The translations under genes and the position numbers were made by a program. A stretch of DNA of 64,000 nucleotides from Camellia lanceoleosa (lineage: Eukaryota; Streptophyta; Magnoliopsida; Ericales; Theaceae), in contig CM045761.1 in the NCBI GenBank assembly GCA_025200525.1, positions 133,612,223 through 133,676,222 of the forward strand. Reading direction: 5' to 3'. This document shows positions 35,711 to 46,070 of this stretch, piece by piece. Position 1 is the stretch's first letter, and every line of letters begins with the position of its first letter. The notes below the pieces were generated by a model. That model saw only the letters and a program-made list of their open reading frames with translations, did not search any database and was not told where the DNA came from.

Positions 35711-36476
35711 CTTTGTCACGACCCGAACCCGCCCCTATAGATTAAGGTCATAACTGGCCAGTAATCATGAGATTACCTACGGCCTCAAATCATATTAGAA
35801 TATACTCCATCAGAGTTAAGGAGCCAAACGGAAGCAGACTCAAAAATTTTGTCCAATGAGTATGCTTACATGGCATATCAAAGCATTTCACATATACTTA
35901 ATAATAACTCACACCTCATATCAGTAGTCAACATCTTTTATACCCAGGATCGTTCAAACACATAGTCAGCTAAACCAAAAGCTTATACACATAAACAGTT
36001 TATCACAACCAGTAGAAATAACAGAGAAAATACAAAAGATCATAAACAAGCCTCTTGCGTGAGGTACCTAGGCTGACTTCACAAAACTTGGGTTCCTTTC
36101 TTAAATTCCACTAAGGCTGGGGTTAAACGTCCCTTTGCTCACCTACATACATATAAATGAGAGCGAGCTAACGCCCAGTGAATAATATCAAAATAAAGAG
36201 GTTAATGAATGAGATTCGATCACAGATGAATCATATGTACATAATTGAACCACTATTCTCATTCACACTAGACTTACAAATCTCAATAAAGCAAAACGAC
36301 CTCGGGTCCAACACATCATATCCAGGTACAGACGACCTCAGGTCCAATTTAACCATATCAAACGGCTTCGGGCCCAATTCAAATATATCAACGTATCAAA
36401 TGGCCTCGGGCCCATTCTTTTTATATTTATATCTATGCGTATTTTATATTCATGAGCGTGATCCTTTTCATTCTAA

Positions 36477-36855
36477 CGGCCTTTGGCCCGCTTATTCATG
36501 TCCGACGGCCTTTGGCCCACTCATTCATGTCCGACGGCCTTTGGCCCAATCATTCATGTTCGACAGCCTTTGGCCTACTCATTCATGTCCAACGGCCTTT
36601 GGCCCAATCATTCAAGTCTGACAGCCTTTGGCCCAATCATTCATGTCCGACGGCCTTTGGCCCAATCATTCATGTCCGACGGCCTTTGGCCCAATCATTC
36701 ATGTTCGACAGCCTTTGGCCTACTCATTCATGTCCAACGGACTTTGGCCTACTCATTCATATGTTAGACTATTATTCATGTCAGACTATCATTCGTGTCA
36801 GACTACCATTTGTGTCAGACTATCATTCGTGTCAGACTATCATTTGTGTCAGACG
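36477..36855. repeat. 29-bp (about x10) and 17-bp (x5) tandem arrays in the D 5' LTR
   Basis: Same units as in the other LTR but with three more 29-bp copies, about 87 bp longer. The higher-order order of variants (ACGGCC, ACGGCC, ACAGCC...TACTC) is partly duplicated, suggesting unequal exchange or slippage after insertion. Confidence 0.9.
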
Positions 36856-37316
36856 GCCTTTGGCCCAATTCAGTTATATCAAACACATCAACGGCAAACG
36901 GAAAACAGCAAACGGCGAACGGCCTTAGGCCCAATTCAGATATATCAACGTATCAGACGGCCTTAAACAAAATTAGGCATATAGAATACTCATTCATATT
37001 TCAAATCAATAAATCCATGAAGCTTATACAGAAGTAGCATTCGAAAAGTAACGTACTTGAAAATATCTTTACTAAGATATTACTCACAGTGTTCTGCCAG
37101 TGGATTTGCCCTTGAGCTCGACCCTACACATTACATAACACATATGGGTCACAAACGGTCCAATCCGTTCTTAATTCATACACTCCTCTTAGGCTCATTT
37201 CTTATCATTTTAACTCATTCACAATGTTCAATGCATGCCTAAGAGTGCTTAGAAATGAAAGAGAAAGGAAAACAAATCACAAAATCACTTTACAAACTTT
37301 CTGGAACAGGGCTCCC

Positions 37317-37522
37317 CGCTCGAGCGCAGTTTTCGCCGCTCGAGTGGACCCCTTTGGTCTGCAAAAGTGCTGGTTACTTCATTTTTACGCTCGAGTGTGA
37401 CTTCGGACGCTCGAGCTGAAAGTCAAACTACATGGATCCCCACTCGAGCGTGAATATCCCCGCTCGAGCGGACGTCCATATCTGCAAAAGTTCTGGGAAC
37501 TAGCATTTCACGCTCGAGCGGA
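37317..37522. promoter_or_regulatory. CTCGAG palindrome cluster in the D 5' LTR
   Basis: Seven or so CTCGAG cores (CGCTCGAGCG, CGCTCGAGTG, CACTCGAGCG). The final interval present in the 3' LTR (GCTTTCCCCGCTCGAGTGG) is missing here. The cluster lies about 630-830 bases downstream, in the plus direction, from the tandem array. Confidence 0.6.
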
Positions 37523-38145
37523 CCTAATATAACTTGCATATTATGATTTATACTTCACATGCAAACCTTCTAACATGATACAAATGCTAAATTACAACAT
37601 TTTGAAGCTCAATTCCTATGGATCAAATACATGCATGCTTCAAATTACACCAAACTCCTTTCCAACATAACCAATTCATGCATTCAAAACTCATACTCTT
37701 ATGAATTGTACATGCATGCGAGATATAGCTCTCATTTTTAACTTAAATGATGAAGAGATGATCAAAAGCATGAATTTTAATCAAAGATTCAACATGGATC
37801 ATGTATTTCATGCTCAACATACCAATTCATGGTAATTCCTTTCAGGCATGCATCATTTGACTTCAAATTCATCAATTACAACACAATTCTTGTTCTTGAT
37901 CACATATTCTCTTTGAATTCACAAAATTACAAACTTAACTCATGAATTTATGCTCAAATACTCACGTAGGAGCTTCAAATCTTCCAATTTATAACAAATT
38001 CTTGAGTTAATCTTAAAGATTTCCAAGCTTCAAGATCAAAGCTTCAATCCTTCCACCCTCTCTCTCTAACCGATCCTCACTCTCTCTCTCTAGATTGATT
38101 TTTTCAGCTTTGAGTTCAAAACAAATGAATAAAAGTGTAATAGAG

Positions 38146-38160
38146 CCCCTTATATAAGCT
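38146..38160 (-). promoter_or_regulatory. Putative TATA box of element D
   Basis: AGCTTATATAAGGGG lies on the minus strand within a segment (about 38,088-38,222) that is absent from the 3' LTR. Confidence 0.5.
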
Positions 38161-38613
38161 CTCTCTCAAACACATTTCATTAATATTAAATAATTGAGCA
38201 CTATACCATCAATTTAATCTATTTAATCTGATCCGAATCAATTTTTAATTAAATTTCACCGTAGGCTCCAAAAATTATGCTAATCACAATGGCGTAATCA
38301 ATTTCGGGTTTTGTGGCTGATAGGGCCTTCAATTTAAATTCCAAAGCAGAAAATCAAACAAATTTTCCTTACGGTGAACAAATAGAAATTCAAAACCACA
38401 TATATTCATATAAATGGCACTCAAACTCATATCAAACACATAATCACAATCATAATCAAGATTAATTAGCATAACACGGACCAAGGTTATCACAGACTAG
38501 GTTGTCAAAGCACACCTTCATTTCACTACCTAGCGGTGCTGCTCCACCGAGCAACTAAATCAACGCCGCACTAGGCCACCGACACTTAAGTTATATCTTT
38601 AAAACTGACTCCC

Positions 38614-40701
38614 ATGGGCAAGTATCACTTCATGGTGAGCTCGCCAGACTCCATTACCGAGTTTAAGAGGGACTACAATATTCTAGATGATGTACAGTTC
38701 ACACTGGCCGAGCATGACACCACATCCAGGGGCAAAACCAGATTTTACCCCTTTACCGTGCTATCAATAGTAGAGGGCGAACTCTGATTCCCAGTCCAAC
38801 CTCTCATTTGTGAATTCCTTAAGCAAACTAGGCTTTGCCCAATCCAACTCTCCACCAACACGTACATGATTATAAACGGTATAGCCGAGCTAAACTATCA
38901 TCTAGGTTTCAACCTAGGGCTAGCCGAGATATTTCATCGATATTCTCTTGGCCAGTGTGACGACGGTTGGTGCTATTACCTAAAAATAGAAAGGGATCGA
39001 GAGGAAATCATTAAAAGAATGTCGAACAAAGATTTGCACAATGATGATTTTCTCTGGGTCTTTGGCAATTATAAAGACCAGGTAGCCATGATACCGAGCT
39101 ACGACATCAATCGTAATAAGGGATCAATTGGTACAAGTGGCCCGATTCCTTCATTTTTCGTAATTTTAATGCCTGTTGTCGTGCTAACACTTGTTCTTTT
39201 TACAAATTTAAGTCGGCTGAAGGTGAATTATGCTTACGCCGATCAAGGAGCACTTCGTGTCGCGCTACGCTATAAGCAGCGGGATTAGACCGAGCTGCTA
39301 AATTTCGAACTGACCTACTGTTACAGCGGCAAGAGGAAGAGTTAAGTCACCAACTTCCTCTTGGAGTCTTCGCCTAAACCATATCGCAATCTTCCACAAA
39401 TCAACCTCATCCCCCTCAACGAAGAACAAGAAATGGCAAAAAAGAGAACCGTGCCCGCCCTAATCATCAAGCAAGCCCCTGCCGCCTTCGCTGAGACCCA
39501 AACCAAACAACATCCAACCGGTCATCCATACAAGACCATTGTTGCCCTCCCCATAGCAACGGCATCCACATCTCGGCCTAGCAAGAGGGCTCACACTTTG
39601 TCCGCCGAGCAACAATGGCTGGTGGACAAAGAAGAGACCACTCTACCTGAGGTTGAATTGCTCAAAGCTAAGACTATACAAGGGGGCCGCCATTCTAGCC
39701 ATGCTATCCCTACTTTCCCCTCATTGTGGACACCGGCTCTAACATTTAAAGGCTACGCTGTGACCATAACTGATTCTGTTTGCGCCGAAAAGGACTATCA
39801 ACTGGCTTTTAACTTGGCTAAGAGTCATTGCTTGCCGGCCGACATGGAGCGGCAAGAATAGTTGATTGAACCGAAAGCTATTCGGTCGGCCACCAAGTCA
39901 CTTGTTCTAGTAAGTTGCTAAGTTGTCTGCTATCTTTAATCTTTTTGCCTGGTCGTGCTAACACTGAATTGTGACTTGCAGGCGATGTAGAAAGAGCGAC
40001 GTTGCTTATCAACGCGTGCTTGAACTGAGGAAGATCGCCTGAGCAGCTATTGCTAATAGCGAGGCCAATGACTCCAAGCTAAAAAAGCTCAAGGCCAAGG
40101 CAGCCGAAGGCCGACCGAGATCAAGCGGCCAAAGGTGTTCGCGGCTAAGGAGGACAAACAAAAGGCCTTGGTCGACAAGAAAAATTGCTATCTGCGAGAG
40201 TTGTCAAAGCTGAAAAAAGAGAATGACGCCAAAATAAAGGGCCTTGAGAAGAAGATGGAAGATGTTGAGGACCGAGGTTACGTTGAGGGTGAACAGACCT
40301 ACGTTCTACAATGTGAGGCAACCAAGGATATCTTCTTCAAATACCGCTGAAAAGTAGTGGCGGAGAAACTCGCCCAGCCTTTGACTCCGAGGTCTTCTTC
40401 AATCCTCCTTCTTATTTCATTCCAAGCTATATAGCGGCGTATGCCAGCGCCATACATAGAAGTTCCTATACTTGGAGGAGGGGGATAGCCGGTGCCGAAC
40501 AATGCTCATCCACCAACTGGTGATCTTAATCGTCAAAGCTTATTGCCAGCTCGGTCGGAAGTGCCCAGCCAGAACAAGCTAAGCTTGAACGTCAAAGAAG
40601 GCATCACCGATCTGATCTTGGAAGATGGTATTAGAGTCGATCTGCCGAGTCGTAAAGTCGGTGCTGAAGTTGAGGCCGAGTTGGACGACCTATTTGTGTG
40701 A
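38614..40701 (+). pseudogene. Antisense extra ORF of Tat element E (Transposase_28-like, coiled coil)
   Basis: An ATG at 38,614 opens MGKYHFMVSSPDSITEFKRD, homologous in layout to the H1 extra ORF. VLSIVEGEL, then TGA at 38,785-38,787, then PLICEFLKQTRLCPIQLS follow, and the frame is open again at 38,866-39,288. A GT-AG intron is likely between about 39,130 and 39,212. A basic/Ser-rich linker and a TKQHPTGHPYKTIV segment follow. A second intron at about 39,912-39,981 (donor GTAAGTTG, acceptor GACTTGCAG) precedes a coiled-coil region (KKNCYLRELSKLKKENDAKI, 40,170-40,330). An acidic C terminus (VGAEVEAELDDLFV) ends at 40,701. Several stops make it a pseudogene. It lies antisense to E gag. Function unknown. 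Confidence 0.65.
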
Positions 40702-40749
40702 CCGTGATATAACTATGCTGTTGTATTTTTTGTTTTTGTAGTTTTTTCC

Positions 40750-40774
40750 TCTTTTTTTTTTTTTTTTTTTTTTC
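40750..40774. repeat. Poly-T tract after the E extra ORF
   Basis: About 24 T residues lie 50-70 bases past the stop of the extra ORF, followed by TTGTAACCGAGC. A similar T-rich stretch follows the H1 extra ORF stop. Confidence 0.8.
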
Positions 40775-40894
40775 TTGTAACCGAGCTACCTTCCCCTCAT
40801 CTTATACTGAACTTCGATATCAATGAAAAACTTTTTGCACACCAACTGTATCTTCAATTTACTCTATTGAACATTGTATGCTATGCCAAGACAA

Positions 40895-41575
40895 CCAACT
40901 CAGTATAGGTTAAGCCTACCAAACCACTTTGGCTGAGATAACCAACTAGGTCAAAAAGTTTAAAAAAGAGTTGGTCAAAACCTGCCAACTTTCTTAGGCA
41001 GAGATAACCATTTCGGTCAAAGAAATCATAAAGTTGGTCAAACCTGCCAACCTTATTTGGCCAAGGTAACCATCTTGGTTAAAGAGTTTAGAAAGTTGAA
41101 TAAACATACCAACCTTCTTTAGCCAAGATAGCCATCTTAGTTAAAGAAATCAAAAAGTGGGCCAAACCTGCCAGACTTCTTTGGTTGAGATAAACATCTC
41201 AGTCAAAGAAATCAAAAAGTGGACCAAACCTGCCAGACTTCTTTGGCTGAGATAAACATCTTGGTTAAATAAATCAAAAAGTTGGTCAAACCTGCCAACC
41301 TTCTTTGGCTGAGATAACCATCTCAGTCAAAGAAATCAAAAAGTTGTTCAAACCTACCAACCTTCTTTGGCCGAGATATTATCTCGGCTAAATAGTTCAA
41401 AAAGTGTTGGTCAAACCTGCTAATCTACTTTGACCGAGATAACCAATTTGGTCAAAGAGTTCAGAAAAGAGTTAGTCAAACCTGCCAACCTTCTTTGGCT
41501 GAGATAGCCAGTTCGATTAAAGAGTTCAAAAAAGAGTTGGTCAAACCTACCAATCCACTTTGCCTAGCTCCCTAG
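40895..41575. repeat. 62-65 bp tandem array, about 11 copies, between extra ORF and pol remnant of E
   Basis: The consensus unit contains ACCTGCCAACCTTCTTTGG, then CTGAGATAACCATCTCGGT, then CAAAGAAATCAAAAAGTTGG. Starts of the ACCTGCCAAC block fall at about 40,981, 41,043, 41,105, 41,167, 41,229, 41,291, 41,353, 41,416, 41,481 and 41,546, so the period is 62 and drifts to 65 in the last copies. Each unit contains an inverted GAGATAACCATCTC motif that can fold as a short hairpin. Confidence 0.92.
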
Positions 41576-41679
41576 TAGTGCAAAGATGTTCAATATTCAT
41601 GCCGAAATAAATGCTAGTCTTAAAAAAGCTTTCAGAAAAAAAGTTGTCTACTTGTTTTATTAATGCCAGACAAAAAATG

Positions 41680-41872
41680 GTGAAATTACAAGTATAAAAG
41701 TTAAAAATAAAATATCTTAAAGTTGGTTGTATTCCATGGTATTGTAATAGCTTAGCCATCAACATCTTCTAAGTGGTAAGCTCCTTTTCCTACTAATCCT
41801 ACCACTTTGTATGGTCCCTCATTGTTGGGTCCCAATTTACCATCTGGGCACCTAGGTGTTCTCTATTACTTT
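41680..41872 (-). pseudogene. Element E integrase C-terminal tail
   Basis: Minus-strand translation gives KLGPNNEGPYKVVGLVGKG followed by AYHLEDVDG and PWNTTN. This is the extreme C terminus of Tat/gypsy integrase (normally KLGPNWEGPY...). Nothing of the integrase core, RNase H, RT or protease lies between this and the end of gag at about 42,000, so a deletion of several kilobases has fused the two, with a junction near 41,870-42,000. Confidence 0.8.
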
Positions 41873-41999
41873 GTGCCGCGCCCAATCTTGGATGCACTGC
41901 CTTCTTTATCATCCCTTTGAGCTCACATACTCGATCAAGGTCAATGATCCCATGTATAACATTTATCATGCCTTAAGGTGCTTCGTTTGCCGGTATCCC

Positions 42000-43620
42000 A
42001 TCTACCAAGTTACGATCTTGGGGGAAAGTCGAGCTCTTCCTTCAATGTATTGATCTAAGTGGCTTGTTGCCACAAATTCTTCCAAATGTTGCCTCAAAGG
42101 CATGTAATCTTTAGTTCGGTGCCTTACTTCGTCGTGGAAGGTGCACTTATACCTTTCATTGTAGCCCCTTTGTGCGTCTCCCAACTTGGCAGGCCGCCAA
42201 ATGAAGTGTTCATCACGTATTTCACTAAGAATTTGGTAGATGGGTTTTTTAAAAACTGTCGTAATAGCAGTGTGGACCCTCAACTTCCTTGCCTTGGTGT
42301 TTTCATCATTGCGCGGTGCACCACGATTATTGTTGTTAGGTCGGCCTTTCTTTCCAACCGTATTAACCTTTCCTGTAGATTTCTTGTCCGACATTGCTGT
42401 TATGCCGAGCGCCATCTTCTTCTACCTTGATGTGTTGGTGCATTCTCTCCATTAGGGCTTCCATAGTGAGGGACGGCGTCACTGTCATTGAATCCCTCAA
42501 CTTATAGCCCACATGCAAACCTCATTTGTACTACATGATAGCTAGGTTGGTGGAACAATTGCCTATCTGGTTAAAGATCTCCTAATATCTATTGTTGTAA
42601 GACTTCAACGTTTTTTTCTCACCCATGTCGATGGTGAGCAACTGATCTATTTCAACCAGCGTCTTGGTGTTCGTCTTGAACTTGGTAACAAATGCCTCCG
42701 CAAGTTGTGCCCATGAAGCAATGCCGCCTTTTGGCAACTTCTCAAACCAAGTTAAGCCTAATTCGCCAAGGCTTGACGAAAACAAGATACATATTAGAGC
42801 TTCGTTCCACCAATATATGGCCATAACTTGGTGAAAGTGGCGAAAGTGCATGTAAGGATTTGACTTCCCCTCGTAGATCGTAAACTTAGGATGCTTGAAG
42901 CCTAAGGGCAGTGGTGCATTCTCTATCGCAAGAACGAACGATGAGCTCTACAACCTTGCCAATGCCTTATCAGTTGGTTCGTAGACAAGGTGCGGTACCT
43001 GCATTCAAACCTCGAAGCTTCCGTGCGTCCTAGGTGCCAACCGCTGCAGAGCTGAGATCCATTTAGGGTCATGAGCTCAGGTATCTTCATGTCGTTCCTT
43101 CAAAATTAAGCACAAATCCACCGACTTGGGTAGCTCGGTGTACCAAGAGGTCGTTTGGTGAGTATGTGAGGGTCGATAACTACTTCCCTCTATGTAAAAC
43201 CTTTTAGTGCTCGTTCTCTCAGACCTGGAGTAACAAGTCCTGGAGGTCCTTGAATGTGTATCGCTTGTCTAGAGGCTTCTGCTATCAAAATGCGTAGGTG
43301 TGGCTTACATATCCTGATCTCTTAAGCGGCGAGAACGCGTTTTGCCTTCACGAATTTCCACAATTACCACGCTTTTGTCCTTCAGCTAGCATTTCATGGT
43401 TTTCATGTCAGCCGTTATTCTCTTAATTAATCTGTCTTGCTCCCTCACGCGAACTTCCAAGACTTGGGTATCCATCCTCCTCCTTTGTCCATTTGGGCTT
43501 TGAGAGCGACAAGGACTTAAGCCTCGCTTTTCCCATGTTCCCTTATAAGGGTTCCGTCGCAAATCTGCCATAGACGGAGTGAAAGGCAAATTGTCATGCC
43601 TTTTGTTCCTCTCTGGTGTT
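42000..43620 (-). pseudogene. Element E gag
   Basis: Capsid part: SLGELGLTWFEKLPKGGIAS, then VTKFKTNTKTLVEIDQLLTI (42,582-42,851). The C-terminal nucleocapsid-like part (42,002-42,415) reads YKCTFHDEVRHRTKDYMPLR, corresponding to the Tat pattern CxFHxxxGHxTxxC with the last Cys changed. The N-terminal leader (43,386-43,589) is basic and contains MADLRRNPYKGTWEKRG. Stops and frameshifts separate the parts. Confidence 0.8.
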
Positions 43621-43714
43621 TGCCTATCAATGGCAGATTAGGTAACTCTTCGTTGTGCACTATTGAAATGAGTTAAAGGAAAACTCAATCAAAAGGTATG
43701 TTTTCTGTGATTTT

Positions 43715-43730
43715 CCCACAGACGGCGCCA
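43715..43730 (-). other. Primer-binding site of element E
   Basis: The minus strand reads TGGCGCCGTCTGTGGG, two bases from the LTR end. It differs from the H1 site by one base. Confidence 0.85.
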
Positions 43731-43732
43731 AT

Positions 43733-44400
43733 TGTACGAGCACAAAATAATATCTATCGTATAATCTTGTTGATCAAGCTTTCACTTCTCTAAACATTAT
43801 CGTTTAATCACCTGAAAACACACACATGAGCTAGCTGGTGAGTATGTGTCGGAAACCCCTCCGATGCCAAAGTCAACAAGTTGACAAAAGACAAAAAGTT
43901 TTGTAAATTCCAGAGTAAGAATTGCAATACATGAGAATAGGTTCTGTCGTGAGTTTTTATAGATTCCATGTGGCACACTCTTAGTAGGACTCGAATTCTC
44001 TATAGCAGTCCTTCTAGAAATCACATTCCTAAAAAGATAATGCTTATTCTTAGAACACCCTTCTCACTGCCAAGCAAGTAAGATGGCTACAACTCTTTGC
44101 TCGACTATCGCCACGCTTAACCGAGCTATCTTGCTTTGTTCTACTTCTGGCTAAGCCGTGCTATTTTTAATATGAGAATGGTGAGTTACCGAGCTACGAT
44201 TACTCGGCTTTTCCATTTAACCAATTAACTCGCATCTCGGTCTGTCTGACTGTATTTCATGTAGTTCAATTTAGACTTAAATAACACCAAAACAGCTAGG
44301 CGCACACATGTGACCTAGCACCTGTTTGGCTCAAAACTGGACTATCTTCGTTCTTACCTTGGGCCATAACACGCCCCAACTTCTAAAGACTGTGTACTAG
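43733..44400 (-). repeat. Element E 5' LTR (outer boundary approximate)
   Basis: It begins TGTACGAGCAC on the plus strand next to the PBS. A minus-strand TATA-like box (AATCTATAAAAACTC, about 43,955-43,970) sets U3 above it. The U3 includes several CCGAGCTA/ACCGAGCTA repeats at 44,110-44,200. The outer end and the partner LTR were not found. Confidence 0.45.
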
Positions 44401-45480
44401 CTTGGTTCAATTTGTCCACACAAATTACCCTATCAGTATTTTATTGTCTTTTATAATTTTTATAGCTAATTTTGTAACTAATTAATATAAAAATAAATAT
44501 TCATATTTTATAAATAGAAGGCCCGAACTATGTTGGCTTAAAATTTTGTATTCAATTCTTAGCCTAAAAATTAAAGAGAAAATTGGTGAAAAATTCACTC
44601 TAACAATTATCCAAGGTATTAGGTCTAGTGGTTTTTATTTATTTATTTTTATTTTAATTATTGGTGAGAGATCTATATTTTGTAAAATAATTTGGTGAGA
44701 AATTCCGGAGGACATTTTGTTTCTAATTTTACCACTTGACTTTTTTTTTATCTGTTTGACTTTTCATTGACTATTTTTTGTTTATCTACTCAAATTTTTG
44801 TGTAAATTTTCTATCTATCCAAATTTTTTATTTGTCCAAATTTTATTCGTCCAATTTTTTATATGTTCAATATTTTTATCTATACAAATTTTTTATCCAA
44901 ATTTTATCTGTACTATTTTCTATATGTATAATTTTAATTTGTACAAATTTTACAAAGCAATCAAACCAGACTTACTCTGTTTATCTGTTGTGATCATCAA
45001 CAACAACAATATGTTTTAGATCTAAGATTATCATCAATAGCCAAAAAAAAAGAAAAGAAAAGAAAAAACAACCATATTTGGATCAATAAAGATCCAAATC
45101 AACAAATCAACAATTTGAAGGATCAGAAAAAACCAACCAATCAATCAATAACAAATTCTTAGTCCAATACCTAAAAACATTAAATTTGTGTAAAATTAAA
45201 AAATTAGGAGGCTTAAATCAAAAGTTTTTGCAAACTTTTTTGCGTTTGGCATTGAGCTCTTTACTAACATTTCTGGAGGTTCAAAGACAGATTGCATTGG
45301 AAGAGACGAGTGTCCAATTGGATATGATGATTGATGAGACAAGATGTATACATTTTCATTAAAAATTTAAACTGAATGAGTGTTTATGAAATTGCTACAA
45401 TTGATATCATCTTTATATCTACACATCTTCGTGGATATACACACACACACACACAGAAATAATGATCAGAAAGCAACATT
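44401..45480. other. AT-rich intergenic sequence, possible retroelement relic
   Basis: No coding sense. A TATAAATAG lies at about 44,511. A degenerate short repeat (CAAATTTTTTATC / CAAATTTTATC variants) runs from about 44,785 to 44,960, and an (AC)n tract lies at 45,439-45,456. The AATTGGTGAGAAATTCCGGAGG-like region resembles the R-U5 of copia LTRs, but no ends could be found. Confidence 0.35.
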
Positions 45481-45726
45481 AAATGGGTAAGCCTAACCCT
45501 AAAGATCATCAAACTATACCTTCTTGTAAATCTTCAAGAAAAAAACAAAAACAACAACACATTAAAACACGAACAGTCACAATAGAAAACATTTTAGACA
45601 ACAAAAAAGCCTATAATTTCAACATAAAAAAACAAGACCTAGTCAGAATCTCCAAATCCGAACTGATTTGAGTTCATGAAAAGTGTTGGAAAAGAGAGAT
45701 TGGAAAGAGGAGATTAAGTGGAGAGA

Positions 45727-45843
45727 TCAATGACGATGGCCACTGCTTAAACCGCCATAGAGGTTGCGCGGCTCTCCAGGCCAAGCCGATCGTTTCTTTG
45801 GCCTTCTCCACTTCTTCATTGCCAATATCAAAGTAGCGATCAT
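45727..45843 (-). CDS. Possible short ORF behind a plant-type promoter, unidentified
   Basis: On the minus strand a TATA box (TTATATATAT, 46,061-46,070) is followed by a telo-box-type leader (TTAGGGTTT, 45,983-45,991), CT-rich 5'UTR-like sequence, and the first ATG at 45,843. That ATG opens a 38-codon frame rich in Lys/Arg (MKKWRRPKKRSAWPGEP) ending at 45,727. A second, longer frame without a suitable start reads GNEEVEKAKETIGLAWRAA. The promoter architecture is typical of housekeeping plant genes, but I recognise no product. It could be the 5' end of a displaced gene or a non-coding transcript. Confidence 0.25.
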   Translation of the reverse strand: MIATLILAMKKWRRPKKRSAWPGEPRNLYGGLSSGHRH

Positions 45844-45982
45844 TAGTGCCAGAATGGGATAGAGAAGAGAGAGAGAGAGAGAAAGTGTGTGTGTAGCGGA
45901 GAGAGAGGGTTGACGCCGCCAACAGTGGTTGTAGCGGCGGAATAGAAGGATAAGGAGGAGGAAGAGGAGGAGGAGAAGGAAG

Positions 45983-46070
45983 AAACCCTAATTTAGAGAT
46001 AGAATATGAGAGAGAAGCGAGGGGATTGGGTTTGGGTTTGGTTTGGCTTAAGTGAATAGAATATATATAA
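45983..46070 (-). promoter_or_regulatory. Putative minus-strand promoter with TATA box and telo-box
   Basis: TTATATATAT at 46,070-46,061 and AAACCCTAA (plus-strand view) at 45,983-45,991, spaced like TATA and early 5'UTR telo-box in plant translation-related genes. Confidence 0.35.

Larger units (their letters stand above)
29479..38494 (-). mobile_element. Element D: complete LTR retrotransposon with 2.6-2.8 kb repeat-rich LTRs, 9.0 kb
   Basis: Direct LTRs start TGTCACGACCC and end GGTTATCACA, flanked by the perfect 5-bp duplication GACTA (29,474-29,478 and 38,495-38,499). The PBS for initiator tRNA-Met is at 35,699-35,710 and the polypurine tract at 32,094-32,112, both placing the transcript on the minus strand. 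The internal region is only 3.6 kb and carries just a gag zinc-knuckle remnant and an integrase fragment, so pol is largely deleted or decayed. The first roughly 155 aligned LTR bases show about eight differences by hand count, fewer than in element C, so D is probably younger than C. Confidence 0.93.
35714..38494 (-). repeat. Element D 5' LTR (2,781 bp)
   Basis: It contains the 29-bp array (36,477-36,765, about 10 copies), the 17-bp array (about 36,766-36,855), a CTCGAG cluster (37,317-37,522), and a minus-strand TATA box (AGCTTATATAAGGGG, about 38,146-38,160). As the 5' LTR it carries the promoter for element transcription. Confidence 0.93.

Noticed and set aside
36178..36621. A plus-strand protein beginning near 36,178
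   Set aside because: It lies wholly in the D LTR and runs into the tandem array; the equivalent in the other LTR is not conserved in frame.
30248..36860. Regularly spaced repeats that at first glance resemble a CRISPR array
   Set aside because: Units are directly contiguous 29-bp and 17-bp tandem copies with no unique spacers, they occur in both LTRs of a plant retrotransposon, and the context is eukaryotic.
30134..36966. Overlapping plus-strand open frames with WPNHSCPTAFGP-like repeats
   Set aside because: They are translations of the 29-bp LTR array, present in all frames because the unit lacks stops; no independent coding evidence.
44778..45019. Two overlapping Phe/Ile/Tyr-rich frames suggestive of membrane peptides
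   Set aside because: They derive from a degenerate AT-rich short repeat, CAAATTTTTTATC, open in more than one frame.
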